Program-made: the position numbers and the translations under genes
Assembly: GCA_022825885.1 (NCBI GenBank)
Contig: JAJDVY010000021.1
Coordinates: 1-64,000 of the forward strand
From: Nitrospirales bacterium
Lineage (GTDB): Bacteria > Nitrospirota > Nitrospiria > Nitrospirales > UBA8639
DNA: 64,000 bases
Direction of reading: 5' to 3'
Notes under the pieces: model-generated
Told to the model about the DNA's origin: nothing
The model's database searches: none
The model's input: the letters and a program-made list of their open reading frames with translations, nothing else
Shown: positions 52,392-61,192 of the stretch, piece after piece
Layout of the letters: each line of letters starts with the position of its first letter
Numbering within the stretch: position 1 is the stretch's first letter

Positions 52392-53177
52392 ATGACCTTC
52401 AAACATTACAAACAGGAAGTGCTCGCCCTGACGATGCGGTGGGTGCGCCGCCTCAGCCGGGAAAAATTCAGCATGCTGTTTACCCTGGTCCAGCCCATGC
52501 TGTTCTGGCTGATCTTTTTCGGCAGCCTCTTTCAGCACGCCGCCAACATCCAAATCCTGCAGGCCCCGAATTACATGAGCTTCCTGGCGGGCGGCGTGGT
52601 CGTCATGACGGTCCTCAACAACGGGCTGGCCGGCGGCGTCGACCTGTTGTTCGACAAAGAGAACGGGTTCCTGGAACGCATGATGTCCACGCCTATTCAC
52701 CGGTCCTCCGTGATCCTGAGCCGGTACCTCTTCGTGATGGCCATTACCGGCATGCAGATCCTGGTCATTCTGAGTATCGCGTTCGTCTTCGGCGTGCGCC
52801 TGGAAACCGGACTGCCCGGCATCGCCGTGATCCTGGCGATCGGCATGTTGTTCGGCGTGGGCCTGACCGCCATCTCCATGGCCCTGGCGTTTTCCGTCAA
52901 AAGTCACGGTGATTTCTTTTCCATGCTGGGCTTTTTATCCCTGCCCATGATTTTTCTCAGTTCCGCGCTCGTGCCCCTTTCGGCCATGCCGGGATGGATG
53001 CAGGTGGTCGCCATGGTGAATCCGATGACCTGGGTCATCGACGCGGTCCGCCCGCTCATCATCACGGGATGGAACGCGGCCATTCCCCAGGTCGCCATGG
53101 CGTTCGTGATCCTGGCCGTCTTCGACGCCGTGTGCCTGTACGGCGGGGCCAAGGCCTTCCGCCGGGCAATCGGGTAG
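52392..53177 (+). CDS. ABC-2 type transporter permease
   Basis: The 261-residue protein has six hydrophobic segments and the ABC-2 signature of the DrrB type (NYMSFLAGGVVVMTVLNNGLAGG, ENGFLERMMSTPIHRSSVILSRYL, FLSLPMIFLSSALVPLSAMPGWMQ, VNPMTWVIDAVRPLI). With the preceding ATPase it forms an exporter; cargo is unknown. Confidence 0.9.
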   Translation: MTFKHYKQEVLALTMRWVRRLSREKFSMLFTLVQPMLFWLIFFGSLFQHAANIQILQAPNYMSFLAGGVVVMTVLNNGLAGGVDLLFDKENGFLERMMSTPIHRSSVILSRYLFVMAITGMQILVILSIAFVFGVRLETGLPGIAVILAIGMLFGVGLTAISMALAFSVKSHGDFFSMLGFLSLPMIFLSSALVPLSAMPGWMQVVAMVNPMTWVIDAVRPLIITGWNAAIPQVAMAFVILAVFDAVCLYGGAKAFRRAIG

Positions 53178-53203
53178 GACTCGTGAACACGGGCTCCTTC
53201 GCG

Positions 53204-54073
53204 ATGAAGCATGCACCTTTCTCCTCAGGACCGAACATCGAAGCGCTGATTCACCTGCTCTCCGACCAGGATTCACGCATCGCCCGGCAGATTCACCAGC
53301 ACCTCGTCGACGCGGGATCCGACGCGCTCCCCCTCCTCAGAGAAGCACTCAAGGACTGCAACGAGCCTCCCCTGGCCACGCGCATCCGGACCGTCATCGG
53401 GGACATTGCCCAAGCAGACGTCGAACGACACTGGGAGGCACTTCTTGGGACTTCGGCGCCGGATCTCGACCTTGAAGCCGGAGCCTTCCTGATTGCCAGG
53501 GCGGGGGACCCTGAAGTGGAGACAATCCCTTACCGGGAACGACTGGACGGCATGGCCGCCGAACTTCAACCGCTTTCGTCAGGCACTCCTCGTCAAATCG
53601 TGCATGCCATGAACGAGTACCTGTTTCAGATCCTGCGATTTCGGGGAAATACCCAACGGTACTACGACCCCAACAACAGTTTTCTGCACCGCGTCCTGGA
53701 CGACCGTGTCGGGATCCCGATCAGTTTGTCGGTCGTGTATTTACTCCTGGGGCAACGGCTTTGCGCGCCCGTGGCCGGCATCGGCCTGCCGGGTCACTTT
53801 CTCGTCGGGTTACGGACGGAGCCCGTGTTCATTGACTGTTTTCGCCAAGGGACCCTGCTCACGGAAAAGGATTGTGTGCGACTGTTGCAGAACCACGGCG
53901 TCGAGTTCGACCGTCGCTATCTTGAACCCTGCTCCCATGCCCAGATCCTGGCCCGCATGCTTCGCAACCTCATTGCCGTGTACCAAAACCGTCAAGAGAT
54001 GACCGAGGAGCGGCGATTTCGCCGGTTGTTGACCGCTCTTGAAAACCGGGAGAACCACCCGTACGTCCACTAG
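53204..54073 (+). CDS. SirB1-family transglutaminase-like protein
   Basis: The 289-residue protein contains MNEYLFQILRFRGNTQRYYDPNNSFLHRVLDDRVGIPISLSVVYLLLGQRL, then GIGLPGHFLVGL, and FIDCFRQGTLLTEKDC, the SirB1/transglutaminase-like pattern, and a C-terminal helical part. The function is not established. An N-terminal extension from GTG 53183 is possible. It follows the ABC permease by 26 bases and may share the transcript. Confidence 0.85.
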   Translation: MKHAPFSSGPNIEALIHLLSDQDSRIARQIHQHLVDAGSDALPLLREALKDCNEPPLATRIRTVIGDIAQADVERHWEALLGTSAPDLDLEAGAFLIARAGDPEVETIPYRERLDGMAAELQPLSSGTPRQIVHAMNEYLFQILRFRGNTQRYYDPNNSFLHRVLDDRVGIPISLSVVYLLLGQRLCAPVAGIGLPGHFLVGLRTEPVFIDCFRQGTLLTEKDCVRLLQNHGVEFDRRYLEPCSHAQILARMLRNLIAVYQNRQEMTEERRFRRLLTALENRENHPYVH

Positions 54074-54084
54074 CAGTTGGCGTC

Positions 54085-54738
54085 ATGGCTACCGACGCGC
54101 CGTCACCTCACCTCACCAATCAACGGGGACAAGCCAACGTCACCGTGGCTTTGGCCCTGATTATCCTGATCGTCGGCGGGATCTGGATTTGGAACCACCT
54201 GGACTTCGACACGCAGGACTTCATCGTCGATGAAGTCGTCCCCGTCCTGTTCCTGGTGGTCGCCGTCACCCTCATCACGTGGGTGAACGTGCGCAAGATC
54301 AAGCGCGCGCGACACAAGAAGAACCAGCAAGCCAAGCTCCTCAAACAATTTTCCAACGAAAAAGCCCCGCGCAAGCGGTTTGATCTCGCAAGTCAACTCA
54401 TCGAACTGAACGAGTTTCGACTGGAAGGGCTGGAAAGCGTCGCCGCGGACATGGCCGAGGTGTTCCTGTACACGTTCAAGCGCTCCTTGGGTGACAAACA
54501 GCACCGCTTCCGGGGTATGGCCGCCAGTTACCTGGGCGTCGTGCAACACAGGGAAAGCATTCCCCTGCTCATCAAGGCGTTGGAAGACGACCACGCGTAC
54601 GTGCGGAGTTCTGCGGCACTGGCGCTGGGACGCATGCGCGCCACGGAAGCCAAGGCCAAATTGGAATATACGATGAAGGAGGACTGGGATCAGACTGTGC
54701 GGAGCCGATCCAGGGAAGCCGTGGAACGAATAGGGTGA
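54085..54738 (+). CDS. Membrane protein with HEAT-like repeats
   Basis: The 217-residue protein has two membrane helices (VTVALALIILIVGGIWIW at 19-36 and VVPVLFLVVAVTLITWVNV at about 51-69), a basic linker and a cytoplasmic HEAT-repeat part (GMAASYLGVVQHRESIPLLIKALEDDHAYVRSSAALALGRMRATEAKAKLEY). It probably mediates protein contacts. It begins 11 bases after the SirB1-like gene and should be in the same operon. Confidence 0.82.
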   Translation: MATDAPSPHLTNQRGQANVTVALALIILIVGGIWIWNHLDFDTQDFIVDEVVPVLFLVVAVTLITWVNVRKIKRARHKKNQQAKLLKQFSNEKAPRKRFDLASQLIELNEFRLEGLESVAADMAEVFLYTFKRSLGDKQHRFRGMAASYLGVVQHRESIPLLIKALEDDHAYVRSSAALALGRMRATEAKAKLEYTMKEDWDQTVRSRSREAVERIG

Positions 54739-54742
54739 AAAA

Positions 54743-55366
54743 TCAGGACTCGCCCGTCACGCGACCCATTGCGGCCTGATCCGCATCGGTAAACCGGTAC
54801 CCTTTGCTGTACAACGCCTGCATGCCATCGGTCAGGGTCGTGAACTCGATCGCCTCACGAACGTCGTCGAATTTTCCCGTCAGCTTCGCAAGGAGCTGAA
54901 CGGGAAGATCTCCCTGTAACAACGCGACGTTCAGGGACGCCAAGATATCCCGTAGCTCGTTCGCGTCATAGCGTTCATCATCGTCGCGATCGGCCACCAA
55001 AGCCAATTGATAAAACGTGAGACTCAATGAGAGCGTGGATTGGCTGTGCGCAAAGGCCTGACGCGCTTCATTGATACCGGGGTATCGACCGGCACACGCA
55101 TGGGAGCCGGAGTCTTCTTTCACGACAAAAGAAAGGCGTTTCACGTCAGGGCGAACCGGTTTTTTCAATTGCTCATAAAACCACGAGGTACAGGATTCCG
55201 CGACCGCAAAATCGACTTTGTCCCGGGTGATCTGCTGGGCGATATGGTGGATGAATCCCTTAAACACGCCGTTCCCGAGCGCGGCCCAACTCATCCCGCC
55301 CATGCACACCGCTATTGCCAAGCACAGAAACCCGAGGCCCCGTTTTCGTGATCCCGGTTGAGACAT
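54743..55366 (-). CDS. Secreted protein with an EF-hand-like loop, unknown
   Basis: The 207-residue protein has a signal peptide (GLGFLCLAIAVCMGGMSWAAL) and a calcium-loop-like stretch LVADRDDDERYDANELRDIL. The rest matches no family I know. Its 3' end is 4 bases from the convergent HEAT-repeat gene. The ATG at 55366 places the signal at the N-terminus. Confidence 0.7.
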   Translation of the reverse strand: MSQPGSRKRGLGFLCLAIAVCMGGMSWAALGNGVFKGFIHHIAQQITRDKVDFAVAESCTSWFYEQLKKPVRPDVKRLSFVVKEDSGSHACAGRYPGINEARQAFAHSQSTLSLSLTFYQLALVADRDDDERYDANELRDILASLNVALLQGDLPVQLLAKLTGKFDDVREAIEFTTLTDGMQALYSKGYRFTDADQAAMGRVTGES

Positions 55367-55475
55367 GCTGGTAGTATACCACCCCTCCCAAGTCCTCGCC
55401 AAAATAAATTCCCTCCAAGTCGATCAACCGACGCCGGCACCCGGCCCCAATCCCCCACGGGTGTACAATAAAACC

Positions 55476-56744
55476 ATGGCTACTGAAACCGTGACCCTCG
55501 AAGGCCACGTCATCGATTCGCTGATCCTGGCGAAGGTGCTGGACACGATTCTGCAGAGGAGCGGCACCTTCACCATCGAGGAGATGCACGTCGGAGCCAC
55601 ACGAGAGGACGCATCCACGGCCACGATCGCCGTGCATGCCGACTCCCCGCAACGGCTCGCGGCCATCCTGCACGCCATCCAACCGCATGGGGCCATGGTC
55701 GAACACGCCGTTGATTGCACCGTGGAGCCCGCGCCGAAAGACGGCGTGTTGCCGGATGCGTTTTATGCGACGTCGCACCTCCCGACGCAAATCCGCCTCG
55801 ACCACCAATGGCTCGACGTGGACGCAATCGAAATGGACCTCGCCATTCGCGTGACGTTGGATCCGCCGACGGTTCGCACCGTCCCCATGGCCGACGTGAA
55901 GGCCGGAGACCTGATCGTCACGGGTCGAACCGGCGTTCGGGTTTTCCCGCTGGAACGGCCCCATGAACGGGACGTGTTCGCCTTCATGGCCGCCGACGTG
56001 TCGTCGGAACGCCCGCATCCTCCAATGATTGCCGACGTGGCCAAGCGCATGCGGATGATTTGCGACAACCGGCTGAAGGCAGACAGAAACGGCGAGGCCG
56101 CATGCGACCCGGACCCGGGCACCAAAGTGCTCTTCGTGGGCGGCCCGGCCATCATCCACGCGGGAGGCCGGGAAGCTTTGTCGTGGTTGATCGAGTCCGG
56201 TTTCATTCACGTCCTGTTTTGCGGAAACGCCCTTGCGGCGCATGACGTGGAAGCCGGCCTGTTCGGCACGTCCCTGGGCTATGGCCTGCGGGCCGGGTGC
56301 GCCGCGCCCCATGGACACGAACATCACCTGCGCACCATCAACCGCGTCCGGAATGCCGGCAGCCTCGCACAGGCGGTGGAATCCGGGCTGATTCAAGACG
56401 GGGTCATCGCGTCCTGCGTGCGTCAACAGGTGGACATGGTGTTGGCGGGCAGCATCCGCGACGACGGACCGCTCCCCGGCGTCATCACGGACACGAGACA
56501 GGCCCAGGCAGCCATGCGCGCCGCGCTCCCGGGCGTCGGGCTCGCGTTACTGGTGGCAACGACGTTACACGCCATCGCCACCGGAAACTGTCTGCCGGCG
56601 AAGGTGCCGACCGTATGCGTGGACATCAACCCGGCGGTGCCGACCAAGCTCAGCGACCGCGGCAGCTTCCAATCCATCGGCCTCGTGATGGATGCAGCAT
56701 CCTTCCTGCGACAACTGGCGCAGGAACTCGGGTGGGAGGGGTAG
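55476..56744 (+). CDS. LOR/SDH-domain ornithine cyclodeaminase-like enzyme
   Basis: The 422-residue protein is of the TIGR00300 type: LEGHVIDSLILAKVLDTI, APKDGVLPDAFYATSHLPTQIRL, DLIVTGRTGVRVFP, KVLFVGGPAIIHAGG, and GYGLRAGCAAPHGHEHHLR. Such domains convert ornithine to proline and ammonia in archaea and in the C-terminal half of cyanobacterial ArgZ/AgrE. Here it is a separate gene, 5 bases before an arginine-dihydrolase-like gene. The pair should turn arginine into proline. Confidence 0.85.
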   Translation: MATETVTLEGHVIDSLILAKVLDTILQRSGTFTIEEMHVGATREDASTATIAVHADSPQRLAAILHAIQPHGAMVEHAVDCTVEPAPKDGVLPDAFYATSHLPTQIRLDHQWLDVDAIEMDLAIRVTLDPPTVRTVPMADVKAGDLIVTGRTGVRVFPLERPHERDVFAFMAADVSSERPHPPMIADVAKRMRMICDNRLKADRNGEAACDPDPGTKVLFVGGPAIIHAGGREALSWLIESGFIHVLFCGNALAAHDVEAGLFGTSLGYGLRAGCAAPHGHEHHLRTINRVRNAGSLAQAVESGLIQDGVIASCVRQQVDMVLAGSIRDDGPLPGVITDTRQAQAAMRAALPGVGLALLVATTLHAIATGNCLPAKVPTVCVDINPAVPTKLSDRGSFQSIGLVMDAASFLRQLAQELGWEG

Positions 56745-56749
56745 CCCGC

Positions 56750-57550
56750 ATGGCCCGCCTCTTGGTTTGTCCTCCGGATCATTTCGGGATCAGGTACGAA
56801 ATCAACCCATGGATGCGTGTCTCCAATGCCGTGGACAAGGACGCGAGCCTTGCCCAATGGCGGACCCTCACCCGCGTCCTGGAACAAGACGCCGGCGCCA
56901 AACTCGAACGGATGACGCCGGTTCAGGGCCTGCCCGACCTGGTATTCACCGCCAATGCCGGCGTCCTGCACGACGGTACGGCCGTCGTCAGCCGGTTCCG
57001 GCATCCCGAACGCCGGGGAGAAGAGGAGCACTTCGCACGATGGTTCAAAGAACACGGGTACCGCGTGATCCACCTGGATGAGAATTGTTATTTTGAAGGA
57101 GCGGGAGACCTGCTGGGCTTCCCGGATACCTGGTTCGCGGGGTATCGACAACGGAGCGACGTCAAAGCGCACCGTGTGTTAAGCGACGTCTACGGCAAGG
57201 AAATTCTGCCGCTGGAACTCGTCACAAGCCGGTTCTATCACCTGGACACCTGTTTCTGCCCGCTCAGCAACGGCGAACTGCTGTACTATCCCCCGGCGTT
57301 CGACGCCTATGCGCAAGCGACGATTGCAGACCGCGTGGACGAACGGCGACGTCTCGTCGTGTCCCACGCCGAAGCCACGCGCTTTGCGTGCAACGCGGTC
57401 TGTATCGGATCTCACGTGGTGCTGCCTTCCGGATGTCCGGAAACCACGGCCAGGCTGCAAGACCGTGGCTACACGCCTCACCCGCTCAACCTGGATCAAT
57501 TCCTCAAATCCGGCGGCTCCGCCAAGTGCCTGACCCTGGCCCTAGACTAG
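56750..57550 (+). CDS. Arginine dihydrolase/amidinotransferase-like enzyme
   Basis: The 266-residue protein belongs to the guanidino-group modifying family (DDAH/ArgZ N-terminal type). It has MTPVQGLPDLVFTANAG, YFEGAGDLLGFPDTWFAGYRQRSD, SRFYHLDTCFCPL (catalytic His) and the catalytic Cys260 in SGGSAKCLTLAL. In ArgZ/AgrE this domain converts arginine to ornithine, releasing ammonium and CO2. It directly follows the ornithine-cyclodeaminase-like gene. Confidence 0.85.
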   Translation: MARLLVCPPDHFGIRYEINPWMRVSNAVDKDASLAQWRTLTRVLEQDAGAKLERMTPVQGLPDLVFTANAGVLHDGTAVVSRFRHPERRGEEEHFARWFKEHGYRVIHLDENCYFEGAGDLLGFPDTWFAGYRQRSDVKAHRVLSDVYGKEILPLELVTSRFYHLDTCFCPLSNGELLYYPPAFDAYAQATIADRVDERRRLVVSHAEATRFACNAVCIGSHVVLPSGCPETTARLQDRGYTPHPLNLDQFLKSGGSAKCLTLALD

Positions 57551-57645
57551 CGGCCCGGGCACACACGTGAAAATTTCTGTAAACTTCTTTACACTCATAT
57601 CATCAATCCCGTCTCTTCCCCCAGGGTTAAACAGAGGACGCGCAG

Positions 57646-57834
57646 ATGGAAAGACACTTTACGCTTGAATACTGGATGGATGACGAATGGTACGTCGGAA
57701 AACTCAAAGAAGTTCCCGGTGTATTCAGCCAAGGGGCAACCTTGGACGAATTAGAAACAAACATTAGAGATGCCTATCATTTGATGGTAGAGTTCTGGCT
57801 CCCCTCCTTTGTAAGGAGGGGCAGGGGGAGGTAG
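57646..57834 (+). CDS. HicB-like antitoxin, C-terminus replaced by a repeat
   Basis: MERHFTLEYWMDDEWYVGKLKEVPGVFSQGATLDELETNIRDAYHLMVEF is a HicB-type antitoxin core, but the chain then reads WLPSFVRRGRGR, all encoded by a dispersed palindromic repeat (57801-57833), whose sequence also supplies the TAG stop. The usual C-terminal DNA-binding or tail part is missing. No hicA toxin gene is next to it, so this is an orphan and probably nonfunctional. Confidence 0.7.
   Translation: MERHFTLEYWMDDEWYVGKLKEVPGVFSQGATLDELETNIRDAYHLMVEFWLPSFVRRGRGR
57801..57833. repeat. Dispersed palindromic repeat inside the HicB-like gene
   Basis: CCCCTCCTT and AAGGAGGGG with a short loop, followed by CAGGGGGAGGTA. 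Its reverse complement is nearly the same as 40301-40334. It ends the HicB reading frame and lies 6 bases before the HNH gene. Confidence 0.8.
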
Positions 57835-57839
57835 AATTC

Positions 57840-58145
57840 ATGCCCCCCGAACCCTACTTCGAGATCGACCCTGACCCGGAAACCGCCAAACGGATTCGCA
57901 AGGAGCGGGACAAAGCCCGCGCGCTCAAACGCACGCCCTGGTGGAAACAGCAAATCCACAAAGGCCGCTGCCACTACTGCGGCAATTCCTTTCAGCCGGA
58001 CCAACTGTCAATGGATCACGTGGTGCCGCTGGCCCGCGGCGGAAAATCGACCAAGGGCAACACCGTCCCGTCGTGTATGGAATGTAACCGCAAGAAGAAA
58101 CTGGAAACGCCGGCGGAAGCAGTGCTGAGAAAGCTTTCAAGGTGA
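57840..58145 (+). CDS. HNH endonuclease
   Basis: The 101-residue protein has zinc-binding pairs CHYCG and CMECN around the HNH core SMDHVVPLARGGKSTKGNTVPSCMECNRKK, with a basic N-terminal region. It is complete and small, the usual form of stand-alone HNH nucleases. Role is unknown; it borders the accessory segment with restriction genes. Confidence 0.88.
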   Translation: MPPEPYFEIDPDPETAKRIRKERDKARALKRTPWWKQQIHKGRCHYCGNSFQPDQLSMDHVVPLARGGKSTKGNTVPSCMECNRKKKLETPAEAVLRKLSR

Positions 58146-58192
58146 ATCTCCGTCCTTTGAATAAAAAACTCATTCTAGTCCGTCGTCTGATA

Positions 58193-59134
58193 TTAAGGCG
58201 GCGAATCAATTTTAGCGCTACATTTCACTTCTCTTGTATCTCCCTCCCACCAGATTAAGAAGGTGTCTTGCAGAGAAAACACTTGCCTTTCCGCACTTTC
58301 CACAACCTTTCTATTCATCTTTGCAATCTGAGAAGGCTTTAGATTAACAATTGCGCGCAAAGGTTCTTCATAAACTCCATAAAAACCCATCTTGGGGCTA
58401 ATCGGAAAGAAAATTTCCGTGTTTTTCAATCCATATCCTATTGGTCCCTCTCTTTGCGCGTCTTTGAAAGTCAGCGCAACAGGGTGGTCAGAGCAAATAA
58501 AATCTGGGCCAGAATCTGGAGCCAGAAGTAGCGACCAGAAACGTTGCCCCAATATGGGTATTAGGTGATCAAGGACAGAAAATTCTATCTCTGAATTTTC
58601 TCCAGGAGGAAACTGTATTTTGTACCTGCGTTCTTCAAAAAATTCTTTCATTTCTTCATAGGACACATTTGTTTTTGGTACATATCCCGACTCTTGAACT
58701 CTCCTTAAATGAAACTCAAAAATGTTTTTGTCCGAAACTAGAATATCGCCCATTTGGCTATAGAGCATTTCCCGGGATCTGTTGAAAGATTCTCGTTTTT
58801 GGGGGTTCCTTACAGCAATGAGCCCTATCAAATTTATGAGTGAGTTATAGTCTTCATCATTCGGGAAACTTTTTGAACTGATTATATTCAGGCAGGCCTC
58901 AACAGCACGGGCTTCGAATGAGGAAAGGGATTGCTCTAAGACATCTAGAGATTGTCCCTCTACATCAAGCCGATTGAAGTCTCTCTGTACGGCAACATTC
59001 TTTGGTGAGGTACGGAAACATTTCCCGCTACTCGTTTCAACAACGTAGAATTTGCCATTCTTGCTTCCCGTATCTGTAAAGAACCCCAGATATGCTTGTG
59101 GAAGAACGTGATGATTTCTGGCAGTTGAAGTCAT
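58193..59134 (-). CDS. DUF4238 family protein
   Basis: The 313-residue protein begins with the DUF4238 start ARNHHVLPQAYLGFFTDTGSKNGKFYVVE and continues with SPKNVAVQRDFN, and a distal FICSDHPVALT block. Its function is unknown, but such genes often sit in mobile or defence regions. Base composition is AT-richer than the core. The ATG overlaps the stop of the lipoprotein gene by four bases. Confidence 0.8.
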   Translation of the reverse strand: MTSTARNHHVLPQAYLGFFTDTGSKNGKFYVVETSSGKCFRTSPKNVAVQRDFNRLDVEGQSLDVLEQSLSSFEARAVEACLNIISSKSFPNDEDYNSLINLIGLIAVRNPQKRESFNRSREMLYSQMGDILVSDKNIFEFHLRRVQESGYVPKTNVSYEEMKEFFEERRYKIQFPPGENSEIEFSVLDHLIPILGQRFWSLLLAPDSGPDFICSDHPVALTFKDAQREGPIGYGLKNTEIFFPISPKMGFYGVYEEPLRAIVNLKPSQIAKMNRKVVESAERQVFSLQDTFLIWWEGDTREVKCSAKIDSPP

Positions 59135-59436
59135 TTTGATCCTAATCCCTGATCAATCTTTGAGTTATTGGCGACGGACCCTCCTAAGGTACCGCGAGTG
59201 CTGGGGCGATCCAATTGCTCCAACCGTGTCTTCGCTTTCTTGGCCCATTCCGATTCGGGATGTTCGTCCATGATTCGTTGATACAATTCCCTGGCGTGGG
59301 TAATGTTCGTCTGCTTTTCCTCAAACTGCGCCGTTTCAAAGAGGCGTTCCGGACTCTCTCCTCCACAGCCCACCATCAGAGAAAACAACAGCCCGAGTAT
59401 GACCAAAACTATTGTCACACCATTTAACTTCTTCAT
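59131..59436 (-). CDS. Small lipoprotein with TPR-like segment
   Basis: MKKLNGVTIVLVILGLLFSLMVGCGG is a lipoprotein signal with lipobox LMVGC. The mature part RLFETAQFEEKQTNITHARELYQRIMDEHPESEWAKKAKTRLEQLD resembles one TPR-like pair as in BamD-type proteins. Its gene overlaps DUF4238 as ATGA, so the two are co-translated. No function is known. Confidence 0.75.
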   Translation of the reverse strand: MKKLNGVTIVLVILGLLFSLMVGCGGESPERLFETAQFEEKQTNITHARELYQRIMDEHPESEWAKKAKTRLEQLDRPSTRGTLGGSVANNSKIDQGLGSK

Positions 59437-59567
59437 AAACTTTTTCCTTCAGAATGAATCATTTTTCAGGGGTTTCCGCCTTTGGCCAAAACAAAATGGC
59501 CCAGCCTGAGCCAAGTCAAAGGATTTTGCTGTCGTCGGAAACAAATCCGACAAAGCGAAGATAGCCT

Positions 59568-61190
59568 TCATCCCTTCGCTCGTCGCCGCGATGGAGAAGT
59601 GTTTGCAGATATTTCTTGAACGTCCTCGAAGAACCCAAGTTGCTCGTTGTTTAGCGGTCGTTTGAAATCTGGAATGAGGTGGGATATCGCAGTGGCATCG
59701 ACCCTTCCAAGTTCATGTGGTTCAAGCTTGTATAGACCACCTCCATACACACGCCCTTCACCAAGAAGTTGTCCAGGCGTCATTTTGTTGAGTATTTCCC
59801 AGATACGGCGGATTAGCATGGGCTCGGCTTTAATCCGGGAAGCCAGGACCGGCTTCGGATACATGGCAAGATAGACGTTTGCCACAGTGGCTTTTGACTT
59901 GTTCAGAATAAACCGAAACGGACGACCCCGCTTCGAGTCGCCACGACCAAGATAGGTGCAGACAATTGGAGCTGGTGAGCGATTTTCTTGCGCGTACCAT
60001 GGAATGCGATTTCTGCAGATGTAACGGTCGGGTACTCCACGAGCCTTTCCTTCTTGGAGATATTCGAAGAGTGCGGGAAAGCGTTCCTTGATTTGTGCTT
60101 CTGAAAGATGTGAGTCCAGAACAAAAAGTTGACATTGTAATAGGGGCAACCCATCTGCGTTAACGTTAATTTCATTATCTTGTATATAACGCGGGCTTGG
60201 GAGGATTGGTTGGAACATTTCAAACGGAAGTCCACGAGCGGCTACATCTTCGGCTTTCAAAATAAAGTATTTGTTGTTTCCTGTCGCAATCCCACGTTTG
60301 ATTTGGAAAAAATCCGACATGGTCGGGATGGAATGATTGGGACGGATATTTTCCATGGGGAAACGAGACCACTTGGATTCGTGAACAAGCGCCTCCACAG
60401 GGACTGTACGAACAAGCTTCGGGGTTAACAACGTGCCACCAAAAGTAAACGTCACAGCGTGACCTTCGGGAGGGACACTCTTTCGAAACCAGACGACCGC
60501 TGAGGATACAAGCGCATCGGGAAACTGGGAGCCCTTGGGATCGAAGCGATGGATGTGAAGTAACGTGACTTTGTTCAGAAGGTAGTGCTTGACGGATCGG
60601 CCATAATTAACATCCATGAATTCGCTTGGGATAAGCCACCCGGCAAGGCCGTCTTCAGCCATCCAAGCGTGAGAGAGACCGAGAAAGTAGCAGTAAAGGC
60701 CGGCAAGACCGCTAAGCTTCATACCACTGGTTTGAGTGGTGTGAAATTGCAAGCGAGCCTTATCGCCGCCTTGTAAATGATGGTGTCGGACATAGGGTGG
60801 GTTGCAGATGAGCAGATTAAACCATGGCATCGGTGTTTCGTTTGTGAAATCTTCCTGTTTAATAACAAGACCTGTATTTCCCCATAGCTGATTGGCTGCC
60901 TTTGCATAGCCCATGTCTATCTCAAAGCCGAGAGCTTCAACAAGTTGGTCCTGTGGAAAAACGTTCCGCAATGCGGAATAGAACGCCCCTGACCCGATAG
61001 CGGGATCGAGAAAATGTATTGCCTCCCGTACAGAAAAAAAGCGTGACGCGTATTTGAGTATGTCAAACGCGAGGGTGGGTGGAGTTGCGAATTGACCAAG
61101 ACGGTTTCGTTCCGCTTGTGTCTTGGCAGCTTCGAGTTGGGATTGAAGCATGAGGCGTTGCTTCTCAAGAGAGTCGAAAGTGTTTCCCAT
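59568..61190 (-). CDS. Type II DNA adenine methyltransferase (Eco57I-like class)
   Basis: The 540-residue enzyme has QFATP, the SAM motif I DPAIGSGAF (62-70) and catalytic motif IV NPPY (130-133), which mark N6-adenine methyltransferases. The C-terminal half is the probable target-recognition domain. It follows the XamI-like endonuclease gene with only 2 bases between stop and ATG. It should protect the site cut by that enzyme. GC is lower than in the neighbouring core genes. Confidence 0.9.
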   Translation of the reverse strand: MGNTFDSLEKQRLMLQSQLEAAKTQAERNRLGQFATPPTLAFDILKYASRFFSVREAIHFLDPAIGSGAFYSALRNVFPQDQLVEALGFEIDMGYAKAANQLWGNTGLVIKQEDFTNETPMPWFNLLICNPPYVRHHHLQGGDKARLQFHTTQTSGMKLSGLAGLYCYFLGLSHAWMAEDGLAGWLIPSEFMDVNYGRSVKHYLLNKVTLLHIHRFDPKGSQFPDALVSSAVVWFRKSVPPEGHAVTFTFGGTLLTPKLVRTVPVEALVHESKWSRFPMENIRPNHSIPTMSDFFQIKRGIATGNNKYFILKAEDVAARGLPFEMFQPILPSPRYIQDNEINVNADGLPLLQCQLFVLDSHLSEAQIKERFPALFEYLQEGKARGVPDRYICRNRIPWYAQENRSPAPIVCTYLGRGDSKRGRPFRFILNKSKATVANVYLAMYPKPVLASRIKAEPMLIRRIWEILNKMTPGQLLGEGRVYGGGLYKLEPHELGRVDATAISHLIPDFKRPLNNEQLGFFEDVQEISANTSPSRRRAKG

Positions 61191-61192
61191 GA

